45,944 nucleotides of DNA. Origin: JANMAT01 sp031359995 (GTDB lineage Bacteria; Actinomycetota; Acidimicrobiia; Acidimicrobiales; Ilumatobacteraceae). This document shows positions 8,401 to 16,243 of this stretch, in pieces. Under the pieces are notes generated by a model. It saw only the letters and a program-made list of their open reading frames with translations, had not been told where the DNA came from and ran no database searches. The stretch is taken from the NCBI GenBank assembly GCA_031359995.1, contig JANMAT010000064.1, positions 1-45,944 on the forward strand, read 5' to 3'. The translations under genes were made by a program, and so were the position numbers. Position 1 is the stretch's first letter, and each line of letters opens with the position of its first letter.

Positions 8401-8836
8401 CGACGCGTTCACGGCGTCCGAGCGCCGCCTCGACTGGTGGCCGGTGATGGTGGGCTGCACCCACGCCGCCACCCTGCTGGACGACGCGGCGCGCTCGGCG
8501 GTGCTGGCCGAAGCGTGGGGACGCAACCTCGACGAGTGGGCGGTGATGGGCATCGTCGCCGTGTACGGCATCTCGGCCCACTTCGCCGGGCTGGCCCGCA
8601 CCACCGCCGGCGATCTCGACGGTGGCATCGAGGCCCTCGAGCGGGCCGTCGAACGCCACCACGACCGCGGCGCCCGACCGCTCGAAGTCGCCAGCCTCGC
8701 CGCGCTCGCCGACTCGCTGCGACGCCGCGGTCGGGCCGATGACCGCCGCCGGGCCGAGACCATCGCCGCCGACGCGGTCGCGGCCGCCACCGACCTCGGC
8801 CTCACGAACATCCTCCGGCGACTCTCGGCCCCCTGA
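5450..8836 (+). CDS. SARP/AfsR-like regulator: winged helix, BTAD, STAND ATPase, TPR
   Basis: 1128 residues. Domains in order: an OmpR-like winged helix (~1-90; PKKRALLARLAV, RQTVREYVKDLRRDLG, GLGYRLAL), a bacterial transcriptional activator domain (~95-245; LWRGQPLGEF, YEERFVGQLMRAHFRAGR, LLDRDLGNPPGP), a STAND/AAA-type NTPase with Walker A GDAGMGKT (~300-307) and Walker B LLVVDDAQWLD (~385-395), and a long C-terminal helical region (~560-1128) consistent with TPR-like ligand sensing. It lacks a C-terminal LuxR HTH, so DNA binding must be at the N-terminus. Such proteins activate transcription after an unknown signal. No biosynthetic cluster is next to it, so its target is not obvious. Confidence 0.9.
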   Translation: MSEGCSIALLGPLEVTTPTARVSIAGPKKRALLARLAVEVGAYVDQDRLADEVGVARQTVREYVKDLRRDLGEDVLPPARPGLGYRLALTGDAVDTRRFEQLVRLAAASVPAQAAIHLDEAMALWRGQPLGEFVELPWAAAEARRLDLMFIDAQSTSFEVRLGFGEDHTLCADLQRVVEAHPYEERFVGQLMRAHFRAGRTREALNTFQRARALLDRDLGNPPGPMLIELERRMLANDPVLGSPPAPVVVASASTEAARRARAARAAPKGPLPLAGRDAELARLVDALASDGPRCVILTGDAGMGKTRLVQEALAVLDDERVLAGRCDAEQDRPFQYLLDAIAPRLPLASAANLRTTRSSGPPGDLERDALVDELRHVLSDDAPLLVVDDAQWLDPDSAYVLRRLFRTTAIRLLLSAREGADGQHEPLVALLGEVGHNTSVTTLPLDALDGPAVVDLCRAAMAGVPDDELHPLAQQIVARSGGNALYVQELVLDLQRRNATTLPAETVPTSLRAVVARQASPLGPGALDILRTAAVMAARVEITDLAAVTALDVAAVTDLCDRAVQHGLLADVDDQPGAYEFHHQLAREALAAGVLQGDRLRIHVAAADVLRARLSPGDLGHADVARHLLAAGRQGDKAAAAHHLQLAARVAARYGAWQTASAHHRDSADLFEVLGDPVAAADERLDAAAMENRAGDINAAKDLCEQAAKTAIARRAPTLLARAAVSFGGSTPTGADIDDPRSAWIIDEALRLDLPPRWEALVAGRAVHILYWRLGLDERRQMLERAVRAAAIAADPATTLDVQVHRFWALAGPDTAAERTTFVETLSELASQVDEPDLQLEALKCRLHLHVESGRFPAASHASRALHDIARRWRLVEPERLAAAWDATVATIEGRWGQAEAAASRSQELFRRRGHRFQAAVAYRMQTWMMRWFTGDLNEHLTWTTALADGDPTRPVWRALAAWSAAELGRADVARGHLAAIDLDAFTASERRLDWWPVMVGCTHAATLLDDAARSAVLAEAWGRNLDEWAVMGIVAVYGISAHFAGLARTTAGDLDGGIEALERAVERHHDRGARPLEVASLAALADSLRRRGRADDRRRAETIAADAVAAATDLGLTNILRRLSAP

Positions 8837-8855
8837 CGGCCGACCGTCGACGCGG

Positions 8856-11800
8856 TCAGTGCCGCTGCAGCGCCGTCAGGATGGCGGGATACACGTCGCG
8901 CCGGGCGTTCTTGCCCACCATGCCGTCGAGGTGGGCGTAGCCGGCGAGGTGCACCCGGTCGTACTTCTCGGGCCCGTTGTTGGCGACCAACCACTCATAC
9001 GTCGCCTCGGCGCCCGGGGGCCGGAAGATGTTGTTGCGATCGCCGATGAGGAACGTGACCGGGATGTCGAGCCGTTCGGGGTACGCCAGGTAGCGCTCGC
9101 TGCCGTCGGCGGCCACGGCGTGGCCTTCGCGCACGATGCGCGACAGGTGCTCCATCGCGGTCAGGCTGGCGCGGTCGAACTTGTGGGCCAGGGCGCGGTG
9201 GGTGGCCGCATCGAGCTGGGCGTGACGGTGGGTCGGCCCGAAGTACCAGAACACCCACCGGCAGATCGGGTTGTGGCACCGCTCGCCCTTCAGCGCCGGG
9301 TTGAGCCGGAGCACGGTGAGGTCGAGCAGTCGGTCGCGCCAGCGCGGCAGCTGCTGCGGGTCGATCGTCTCGAAGCCGAGCTTGCTGAGCACGGTGGCCA
9401 CCCGCAGCTTCGCCTTCAGCCGCGAGAACCACGGCATGTCGATGTGCACCGTGACCTGTGAGCACACCATCGAGCGCACGCCCTCGGCCCCACCGAGCAC
9501 GGCCATGAGCGCCGACATCGACCCGACGCAGTGGCCGAGCACCTGCACCGAGTCGGCACCGCTGACGCGCCGCACCTGCTCGATGGCGCGGGGCCAGTCC
9601 TCGAGCGCGATGTCGTCGATGGTGAACCCTTCATCGGCCGACGGCAGCTGGATGCCGGCGCGGTAGTCGAACAGCCACACGTCGAACCCGTTGGCGCACA
9701 AGAACTCGACCAGGTTCTCGGGGATGGTCAAGGGCGCGAACGACGACGCGTCCATGGCGAAGCCCGGTGCCAGCATCACCGGCCCCTTCGACCCGCCCTG
9801 GTGGCGCACCAGTTGCAGCTGGGCCGCCTTCGGCATGGCGTCGCCGCCCACCCAGTTCTGCCGGTCGGCATCGAACCACTGGGTCACCGCGGCGGGGGCC
9901 GCCAACGCTCGGGTGGCGACGGGCGGGCGGTTGATGTCGGCCCAGTCGGAGCTGGCGTGCAGCACCCCGCCGTACACGCCGGTGAGCGACCGCAGGAAGC
10001 GCACCAGGAACCGCAGCACGAGCACCTTGCGCCGCCACCATCCGGCCCGCACCACGCGCATCGACCACACCATGGCCACCAGCCCGCGCCCGCCGATGCG
10101 CACCACGGCGGCTCCGACGTCGTCGCCGTTCGCGGTGATGCGGCAGCGCAGGCGCGTGGTGTCGGGCCACAGGTCGGCGCCCTCGTCGTCATGGATGACC
10201 TTGCGCCCCACCACCTGATAGGTGGTGGGGCCGTCGGCGCAGGTGAGGTCGTAGTGCATGCGCACCGTGTCGACCACGGCGGCGTCGGGCACGAACAGGC
10301 GGAACTGGCCGGTGACCGTCATGGGCCGGTCGCACCACGCGCCCATCAGGACGGTGCCATGCACCTGCGCCGGCCGCGACGGGTCGATCAGCAGCAGTTC
10401 GAGCTCGTCGGTGCTGATGTGGAGGTCGAGCACGAACGGGCTGCGGCCCGCCTCGTGGCGCAGCTTCATCTGCCCGCTCAATCGCTCGTGGAAGTGCAGG
10501 CCCGCCCGCTCGGGGTCGATCGGGGCGGGCTCGTGGGGCACGGGCGGCTCCTGGGGTGGCGGGGCGTGATCCAGCATCGCCGCGGCGGTGCGCTCGGCCA
10601 ACGTCGTGATGGTGAGGGCCGGGTTCACCCCGAGGGGCACGGGCACGACCGAGCCATCGGCCACCCACAGCCCCTCGTGCACGGCGGTGCCACGCGAGCC
10701 GGCGTAGACCCGGCCGAGGTCGTCGACCACACCACCGGTCGCGTCGTCGGCCATGACGCAGCCCCCGAGGGGATGCACCGTCAGGTACTTGTTGCCCAAG
10801 GGGCTCTTCCACACGGGCGAGCGCAGGTAGGTGGCCCCGAGCGCGTCGGCCGCCCGGTGGAACAGGCTGTCGGCCTCGTCCATCCACCCGCCGTTGGCGC
10901 CCTCGGGCCACGACAGCACGGGGCGGCCCTCACCGTCGAGGTCGATGCGCCCGGTGGCCGCGTCGAACCCCATGCCGAGGAAGGTGAGGGTGCGCCGCAC
11001 CGGACCCCGCCACGGGGTCCGCAGCAACGACCAGAGCTCGCTCCGGAGCCGCCGGGCCTTCTGCCGGCGGGTGCCGGTGCGGCCGAACCACGCCGCCAGG
11101 AACAGGCCCAGCGGCATGAGCGCCGCCAGCGAGGACGGGATGGTGCCGTCCTGCATGAGCACGCCGTCGTCATCGTCGGTGTCGCGACGGTCGACCATCG
11201 AGGTGATCGTGGGGCCCACGAGCGGCGACAGGTAGCTGCGGGCACCCACCCCTACGGCGTCGGCGTCGGCCATGCCGTCGTAGGCGTAGGCGAGGAAGTC
11301 GCCGTTGCCGGTCACGTGCCGTCCGAGCGTGGGCGACAGCGGCAGGGCGAGCGACCGTGAGCGCAACAGGACCCCGGTCGTGCCGAGCGTGCCGGCGGCG
11401 AGCACCACCGTGGGCGCGCCGATGACGCGCTCGCTGGCGCCGTGGCGCACCACGACCTCCCACCCGCCCGCGGGCCCGGGGCGCACACGGTCGACCTCGG
11501 CCGAGGCCACGATGTGGGCGCGTAGCTCGGCCGCCGCCGCGAGGTAGGTGAGGGCCACCGTGTTCTTGGCCCCGACGTTGCAGCCGCTGATGCAGTCGCC
11601 GCACATGGTGCACCCGGGCCGTCCCTCGGACCCCGTGAACCGCACGGCGACCGGCACGGGCTGGTTGGCGACGCCCAGTGCCGCGGCCACCGCGTCCATG
11701 GCCCGGCGCTTGCCCAGTGCCAGCGACGCCGGCACCGGCATCGGCTGCAGCACCGACACCGCCCGCCTCATCGCCTCGGTGAAGCTCGGGTCGCGCCCGC

Positions 11801-12185
11801 CCCGCAGGGCCGCCGGCCACCGGGGGTCGGCCAGCACGACGGGCTGGGGCGCCAGCATCACCCCGGCGTTGATGAGCGAGCCGCCACCCACCCCGTTGCC
11901 GGTGAGCACGACGACATCCTGCGACGCGTGGAAGTCGAAGAGGCCATCGGCCCGACCTCGGCTGTGCCCCGGCGTGGTGACGTGGATCTCGCGCGTCGCG
12001 CCCACCACACCGGTGGGGAACTGGCCCGGCAGGAACTCCCGACCGCGCTCGAGCACCAGCACCGAGCGGCCCGCCTCGGCCATGCGCTGGGCGACCGTGC
12101 CACCCCCGTAGCCGGAGCCCACCACGATCACGTCGTAGCGCGACGCCATCGCCGTCCACGGGGTGGTCACGCGCTCGAATGCCAT
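8856..12185 (-). CDS. GMC oxidoreductase (cholesterol oxidase-like) fused to an alpha/beta hydrolase with Cys nucleophile
   Basis: 1109 residues. Residues ~14-540 are a GMC flavoenzyme: FAD motif VVGSGYGGG (~21-29), GNGVGGGSLINAG (~96-108), CTMCGDCISGCNVGAKNT (192-209; four spaced Cys, typical of this GMC branch), and the cholesterol-oxidase-like HPLGGC (~471-476) and ADGSVVPVPLGVNP. Residues ~555-740 form a linker domain. Residues ~795-1109 are an alpha/beta hydrolase: a LGHCVGSMS elbow with Cys885 where lipases have Ser, Asp1049 in FLIGDRNN, and His1085 in YAHLDG as probable acid and base. The protein may oxidise a sterol or hydrophobic alcohol and act on the product's acyl or thioester bond. 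ATG 12185 is chosen; MASRYDV 13 residues later is an alternative. Convergent with the regulator at 5450. Confidence 0.88.
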   Translation of the reverse strand: MAFERVTTPWTAMASRYDVIVVGSGYGGGTVAQRMAEAGRSVLVLERGREFLPGQFPTGVVGATREIHVTTPGHSRGRADGLFDFHASQDVVVLTGNGVGGGSLINAGVMLAPQPVVLADPRWPAALRGGRDPSFTEAMRRAVSVLQPMPVPASLALGKRRAMDAVAAALGVANQPVPVAVRFTGSEGRPGCTMCGDCISGCNVGAKNTVALTYLAAAAELRAHIVASAEVDRVRPGPAGGWEVVVRHGASERVIGAPTVVLAAGTLGTTGVLLRSRSLALPLSPTLGRHVTGNGDFLAYAYDGMADADAVGVGARSYLSPLVGPTITSMVDRRDTDDDDGVLMQDGTIPSSLAALMPLGLFLAAWFGRTGTRRQKARRLRSELWSLLRTPWRGPVRRTLTFLGMGFDAATGRIDLDGEGRPVLSWPEGANGGWMDEADSLFHRAADALGATYLRSPVWKSPLGNKYLTVHPLGGCVMADDATGGVVDDLGRVYAGSRGTAVHEGLWVADGSVVPVPLGVNPALTITTLAERTAAAMLDHAPPPQEPPVPHEPAPIDPERAGLHFHERLSGQMKLRHEAGRSPFVLDLHISTDELELLLIDPSRPAQVHGTVLMGAWCDRPMTVTGQFRLFVPDAAVVDTVRMHYDLTCADGPTTYQVVGRKVIHDDEGADLWPDTTRLRCRITANGDDVGAAVVRIGGRGLVAMVWSMRVVRAGWWRRKVLVLRFLVRFLRSLTGVYGGVLHASSDWADINRPPVATRALAAPAAVTQWFDADRQNWVGGDAMPKAAQLQLVRHQGGSKGPVMLAPGFAMDASSFAPLTIPENLVEFLCANGFDVWLFDYRAGIQLPSADEGFTIDDIALEDWPRAIEQVRRVSGADSVQVLGHCVGSMSALMAVLGGAEGVRSMVCSQVTVHIDMPWFSRLKAKLRVATVLSKLGFETIDPQQLPRWRDRLLDLTVLRLNPALKGERCHNPICRWVFWYFGPTHRHAQLDAATHRALAHKFDRASLTAMEHLSRIVREGHAVAADGSERYLAYPERLDIPVTFLIGDRNNIFRPPGAEATYEWLVANNGPEKYDRVHLAGYAHLDGMVGKNARRDVYPAILTALQRH

Positions 12186-12303
12186 CCTGTCGAGTCTCCG
12201 CAGGTCACGGCACCGGGGCAAGAGGCATCGACGTCACGTTGACCGCCAGTCGACAGCGGGGGGCTGGACTCTGGATCGCCCCTCGACGGGCACGGCCGAC
12301 GAT

Positions 12304-12331
12304 GTCCACGGGCCAAGGTGGCCCCGTGGAC
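12304..12331 (+). other. Hairpin just upstream of the DUF1906-sigma operon
   Basis: GTCCACGGGCC (12304-12314) pairs with GGCCCCGTGGAC (12320-12331), with one bulged G and a 5-base loop. It ends a few bases before the GAGGAG ribosome site of ATG 12352, so it could be a 5'-leader structure or an operator. Confidence 0.4.
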
Positions 12332-12351
12332 GGCCGAGGAGCACAGGCACG

Positions 12352-13104
12352 ATGGACGCACATCTGGGGTTCGAGCGCCCCGACTACCCGGGCGACCAGA
12401 CCATGGCCGACCTCTTCGAGGGGTCGACCCTGTCGTGGTGCACCCTTCCCCTCGGCCCGGAGCCACCGTCCACGCCCGGCGCCTGGAGCAGCAAGGTCGC
12501 CCTGCTGCGCTCCATCGGCTGGGGGCTGGCACCGCTGTACCGCACCCAGCTCGACCCCGAGCGCGGGCCCCTCACCTCGAGCGCCGAGCAGGGTCGGGCC
12601 GACGCCGTCCAGGCCGCCCACCGCGCCATCCGCAGCAACCTGGTTGACGGCGACGTCATCTACCTCGACATCCCCGGCACGGGCGCCCTGCCCTGCCACC
12701 TCGTCGAGTACGCCGCCGCCTGGTTCCACGAGCTCAGCAGCCGCACGCCCTTCCGCCCCGGTGTGCGCTGCTCGCACGACCGCGCCGCCGCCCAGCTGCG
12801 CGACACCCATCCCGACCTGCTCGTGTGGGTCGTGAACACCGAACGTCACCGATCGCGCCACGCGTTCGGCCCCGACGGCGCGCTGGCGCGCCCCGACCTG
12901 GCCGAGTGCGGGTACCCCGAGGCGATCGCCTGGCAACACGTCCGAGCGTGCACCGCCGTTGCCTTCCTCTCAGCCGGGGGCACGGCAGGCACGCTCGGAT
13001 CACTGGCGTTGGCGGTGGCGCTGGTGAGCGACCCTTCCCGACCCGAGGGCCCTGCGCCCGGGGTCGGCGAGGGGTCGATGCCGAAGGGGTACGCCCGTGC
13101 CTGA
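12352..13104 (+). CDS. DUF1906 (Rv2525c-like) glycoside-hydrolase-fold protein
   Basis: 250 residues. The pattern follows the DUF1906 TIM-barrel family: GFERPDYPG at the N-terminus, SIGWGLAPLYRTQLD, an EQGRADAVQAAHRAI segment, and DGDVIYLDIPG where the family has a catalytic-looking IYFDxE. Here the acid after Asp is not Glu, so activity is uncertain. No signal peptide or TAT motif is seen, unlike Rv2525c. ATG 12352 follows GAGGAG. The last 8 bases overlap the ECF sigma gene, so the two are co-transcribed and probably coupled. Its link to a sigma factor, perhaps in envelope sensing, is inference. Confidence 0.6.
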   Translation: MDAHLGFERPDYPGDQTMADLFEGSTLSWCTLPLGPEPPSTPGAWSSKVALLRSIGWGLAPLYRTQLDPERGPLTSSAEQGRADAVQAAHRAIRSNLVDGDVIYLDIPGTGALPCHLVEYAAAWFHELSSRTPFRPGVRCSHDRAAAQLRDTHPDLLVWVVNTERHRSRHAFGPDGALARPDLAECGYPEAIAWQHVRACTAVAFLSAGGTAGTLGSLALAVALVSDPSRPEGPAPGVGEGSMPKGYARA

Positions 13105-13720
13105 GCGCGACCCCTGCCGGTCGCCGCGCCTCGGCGGGGCGTCCCTCACCGATGTGTTCGATCTCGCCGTCGAGGGCGACCGCGCCGCCTTCGCCGAACT
13201 GGTCGACCGCTACCAGCCGCTCGTCGACGCGGTGGCCCGTCGCTACGGCGCCAGCGGGGAAGACGTCAGCCAGGAGACATGGGCCCGGCTCTACGTGAAG
13301 CTGGGCGACATCCAGGCCCCGGCGGCGCTGCCGGGCTGGCTGCGCACCACCGCCGCCCGCCTCGCCTGGCGCATGAACCGCCGCACGATCGACCCGGCCC
13401 GCTCGCTCGCCGTCGCCGAGGCCGACCTCGACGCCGACGACCCGGAAGACATCGCCTTGCGCCACCTGGCCACCGACGAGTGCATGGTGGCCCTGGCCCG
13501 CCTGTCGAGACGCGACCAGCGCGTGCTCGAGCTGACGGTGCTCAGCGAGCCGGCCATGCCGTACGTGCGCATCGCCGACGCGCTCGGCTGCCCCATCGGT
13601 TCGGTCGGCCCGTCGCGCCAGCGGTCGCTGGCTCGGTTCGCCCTCGAGCTGACGGCGGTGCAGGAGTCGATGAGCACGCGCCGCGCCGGTCGCCCCCACC
13701 GGCTGGCCCCGGCGTCGTAG
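13097..13720 (+). CDS. ECF-type RNA polymerase sigma factor
   Basis: 207 residues. Region 2 is visible around 25-90 (AFAELVDRYQPLVDAVARRY, EDVSQETWARLYVKLG, WLRTTAARLAWRMNRR), and region 4 around 140-190 (LARLSRRDQRVLELTVL, YVRIADALGCPIGSVGPSRQRSLARF). GTG 13097 lies inside the 3' end of the DUF1906 gene and has AAGGGG upstream. No anti-sigma factor gene follows; the next gene is convergent. Control may therefore come from the overlapping partner or by another route. It would direct RNA polymerase to a small stress or envelope regulon. Confidence 0.88.
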   Translation: MPERDPCRSPRLGGASLTDVFDLAVEGDRAAFAELVDRYQPLVDAVARRYGASGEDVSQETWARLYVKLGDIQAPAALPGWLRTTAARLAWRMNRRTIDPARSLAVAEADLDADDPEDIALRHLATDECMVALARLSRRDQRVLELTVLSEPAMPYVRIADALGCPIGSVGPSRQRSLARFALELTAVQESMSTRRAGRPHRLAPAS

Positions 13721-13736
13721 ACCTCCCCCGGGGAAC

Positions 13737-13772
13737 GGTGGCTCGGCCCGTGCGGGCGGGGGCCGAGCCACC
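13737..13772. terminator. Bidirectional hairpin terminator
   Basis: GGTGGCTCGGCCC (13737-13749) pairs perfectly with GGGCCGAGCCACC (13760-13772), giving a 13-bp stem between two convergent genes. There is no clear T-run. Confidence 0.7.
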
Positions 13773-13783
13773 CGCCCGGGGCG

Positions 13784-15109
13784 CTACGCCCAGAGCGCCC
13801 GGCGCTCGCGGACCACATCGGCCACGGCGGCGATGAAGCCGTCGACCTCGGCGTCGCCGATGGCCAGGCTGAGAGCCATGAACCCCCGTCGGGCGATGTA
13901 GTAGCCGCGCTCGAGCAGGTCGAAGAAGAAGATCTCCTTGAGGCGGTCGTCGGCCCGGTCAGCGTCGTGCGGTGTGCGCACCGGCGCCGGCATGGTGTGC
14001 AGGCCCACGAGCGACCCCACCCCGGTGGCGCACAAGGGCGCGCCCGCCCCGGTGAAAACGGCGTTCAGCCCGTCACGCGTGCGGTCGCCCCGGTCGTTCA
14101 GCTCGGCGATGGCCTCGGGTGTCAGCACCTGCGTGAGGCCGGCCAGACCGGCGGCCATCGACAACACGTTGTTGTTGAACGTGCCGGCGTGACCGAGGGC
14201 ATCGGGCGAGCGGGGATCGAAGCGGGCCATGAGGTCACGCCGGCCGCCGAAGGCACCGAAGGACAACCCGCCCCCGAAGTACTTGCCCAACGTGGTCAGG
14301 TCGGGCGTGATGCCGAGGCGGGCCTGCAGCCCACCGGGCGACAGGCGCGAGGTCATCACCTCGTCGAAGACCAGCAGCGTGCCCTGCGCCGCAGTGGCGT
14401 CGCGCAGGGCCTGCAGAAACGCGGGGTCGCCGGGCAGGCAGCCGCCCGAGCCGAGCATCGGCTCCACCAGCACCGCGGCCAGGTCGTCACCGTGCTGGTG
14501 GATGAGCTCCCGCGCGCCCTCGGCGTCGTTGTACTCGCCCATCACCATCGGGTACGGCGCGTTCAGGGGTGAGCCGCCGTGGCCGAACGACAGCAGGCCG
14601 CCGTGATAGCCGCCGTCGAACACCATGATCTTCTCGCGGCCGGTCGCGACCCGGGCCAGGGCCACGGCCATCAGGTTGGCCTCGGTGCCCGAGTTGGTGA
14701 AGCGCACGAGGTCGAGCGACGGGAAGCGCCGGCACAGCTCGGTGGCCAGGCCGGCCTCGTAGGTGTTGTGGGCGCCGAAGCTGAGTCCGTCGGCCAGGGT
14801 GCGCTCGATGGCGGTGCGGATGACCGGGTTCGAGTGGCCGTACAGGCCGGCGGTGTACTCGCCGAGGAAGTCGACGTAGCGGTGGCCGTCGACGTCTTCG
14901 AGCATGCAGTGCCAGCCCCGCCGCACGCGGAACGGGAACGGCCCGAAGAACAGCACCGTGCGGGTGTTGCCGCCGGGCAGCACCTCGGCCGCGACCTCGT
15001 GCAACGCGGCACTGTGGGGGCGCCGGGCCACGTAGCGGGCCCGCACCTCGGCCTGGGCGTCGGCGATGAGCGCATCGAGCTCCGGACGGACGGACGGGGT
15101 CACCGACAT
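13784..15109 (-). CDS. Class-III PLP aminotransferase / glutamate-1-semialdehyde aminomutase-like
   Basis: 441 residues. Recognisable fold-type I PLP enzyme: DVDGHRYVDFLGEYTAGLYGHSNP, FTNSGTEANLMA (138-149, phosphate binding), VFDGGYHG (163-170), FDEV (248-251) and the Schiff-base Lys276 in TLGKYFGGG. The GSA-aminomutase-like order of motifs and length fit, but this branch contains many omega-aminotransferases and HemL function should not be assumed. ATG 15109 has GAGGAG upstream. It is divergent from a DapB-like dehydrogenase gene 66 bases away with a shared palindrome between them, which suggests joint control, perhaps in catabolism of a diamino or amino-keto acid. Confidence 0.85.
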   Translation of the reverse strand: MSVTPSVRPELDALIADAQAEVRARYVARRPHSAALHEVAAEVLPGGNTRTVLFFGPFPFRVRRGWHCMLEDVDGHRYVDFLGEYTAGLYGHSNPVIRTAIERTLADGLSFGAHNTYEAGLATELCRRFPSLDLVRFTNSGTEANLMAVALARVATGREKIMVFDGGYHGGLLSFGHGGSPLNAPYPMVMGEYNDAEGARELIHQHGDDLAAVLVEPMLGSGGCLPGDPAFLQALRDATAAQGTLLVFDEVMTSRLSPGGLQARLGITPDLTTLGKYFGGGLSFGAFGGRRDLMARFDPRSPDALGHAGTFNNNVLSMAAGLAGLTQVLTPEAIAELNDRGDRTRDGLNAVFTGAGAPLCATGVGSLVGLHTMPAPVRTPHDADRADDRLKEIFFFDLLERGYYIARRGFMALSLAIGDAEVDGFIAAVADVVRERRALWA

Positions 15110-15146
15110 GGCGCTCTCCTCGATGGTGCGGACCGGTGGAACGGCG

Positions 15147-15170
15147 ATCGTACCGTCACGGCGGTACCGT
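15147..15170. promoter_or_regulatory. Divergent promoter with inverted repeat (candidate operator)
   Basis: GTACCG (15150-15155) and CGGTAC (15162-15167) form a 6-bp inverted repeat separated by TCACGG. The right arm overlaps TACCGT (15165-15170), the plus-strand -10 box 5 bases before ATG 15176. The left arm overlaps minus-strand TACGAT (15147-15152), a -10 for the aminotransferase. A protein bound here could block both genes. Confidence 0.45.
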
Positions 15171-15175
15171 GCTCC

Positions 15176-16243
15176 ATGGCCCTGCGCGTGATCCAGTGGG
15201 CGACCGGGGCCACCGGTCGCCACGCCCTGCGACTCATCATCGAACACCCCGACCTCGAGCTCGTCGGTCTCATCGTCACCAACCCCGACAAGGCGGGTCG
15301 TGACGCCGGCGAGCTGTGCGGCCTCGGTCCGGTCACGGGCGTGCTCGCCACCACCGACGTGGACGCAGCGCTGGCGGTGCCGGCCGATTGCGTGGCCTAC
15401 CTGCCCCTGCCGTCGGCCCGGGTGCGCGACGACGCCAGCCACGACGAAGGCGTGATCACCGAACTCCTGGCATCGGGGCTCAACGTCGTGACCACCGTCG
15501 GCTACCTGTACCCGAAGGCGTACGGAGCCGACGTGGTCGCCCGGTTGGAATCGGCCTGCCACACCGGGCGGACCTCGCTGCACGGCACGGGTGCCAACCC
15601 CGGATTCCTCGCCGAGCTGCTGCCGCTCACGTTCACGGCGATGTCCGCCCGCATCGACCGCATCACCGTCGTGGAGTCCTCCGAGTTCGCCCGCTACCCG
15701 TCGGCCGAGGTGATCCTCGGCATGATGGAGCTGGGCGCGCCACCCGAGCGGTTCAGCGGGCTCCACTCGTCGTACGGTCGGTGGCTCGGCGGCCTGTTCG
15801 CCGAGTCGATCCATCTGATCGCCGACACGCTCGACGTGCCCCTCGCGCGAGTCGACGCCGAGCTCGACATCGAACTGGCCGACGAAGGGTTCGACATCGC
15901 CGCCGGCCGCATCGAGGCGGGCACCGTCGCCGCACAGCGGTGGCGGTGGACGGGGATCGCCGCCGCCACCGAGGAGCCCTTCGTGGTGCAGGAGGCGGTG
16001 TACAAGGCGTCCGCCGCGGTCGGCACCGGCTGGGCCGCCACCGGCATGACGATGCGGATAGACGGGCGACCGACGTTCACGCTCAGCCAGGACCACGGCT
16101 GGCTCGGAAACGGTCTGCTGGCCACCGCCGCCCATCTCGTGCACGCCATCGCGCCGGTGTGCGGGTCGGCGCCGGGCATCGTGACCCTGACCGATCTCGG
16201 GCTGCTCCGGGCTACGGGTGCCACCGCGCACCTGCGACGGTGA
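15176..16243 (+). CDS. DapB-like NAD(P)-dependent dehydrogenase
   Basis: 355 residues. N-terminal Rossmann fold with VIQWATGATGRHALRLI (5-21), the GxxGxxG variant seen in dihydrodipicolinate-reductase-like and 2,4-diaminopentanoate dehydrogenase-like enzymes, then GLIVTNPDKAGRDAGEL and a substrate domain with HGTGANPGFLAELLP. Such proteins act on amino- or keto-acid derivatives; the exact substrate is unknown. The start fits a leaderless -10 at 15165-15170. Its stop overlaps the next gene by GTGA. The divergent aminotransferase may work in the same pathway. Confidence 0.75.
   Translation: MALRVIQWATGATGRHALRLIIEHPDLELVGLIVTNPDKAGRDAGELCGLGPVTGVLATTDVDAALAVPADCVAYLPLPSARVRDDASHDEGVITELLASGLNVVTTVGYLYPKAYGADVVARLESACHTGRTSLHGTGANPGFLAELLPLTFTAMSARIDRITVVESSEFARYPSAEVILGMMELGAPPERFSGLHSSYGRWLGGLFAESIHLIADTLDVPLARVDAELDIELADEGFDIAAGRIEAGTVAAQRWRWTGIAAATEEPFVVQEAVYKASAAVGTGWAATGMTMRIDGRPTFTLSQDHGWLGNGLLATAAHLVHAIAPVCGSAPGIVTLTDLGLLRATGATAHLRR

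Noticed and set aside
5675..8662. A 995-codon open frame antisense to the SARP-type regulator
   Set aside because: Shadow of a real gene: low-complexity Val/Gly/Arg/His composition with no motifs.
9531..11360. Long open frame on the plus strand opposite the GMC/hydrolase gene
   Set aside because: Shadow frame; the minus strand has unmistakable FAD and hydrolase motifs.
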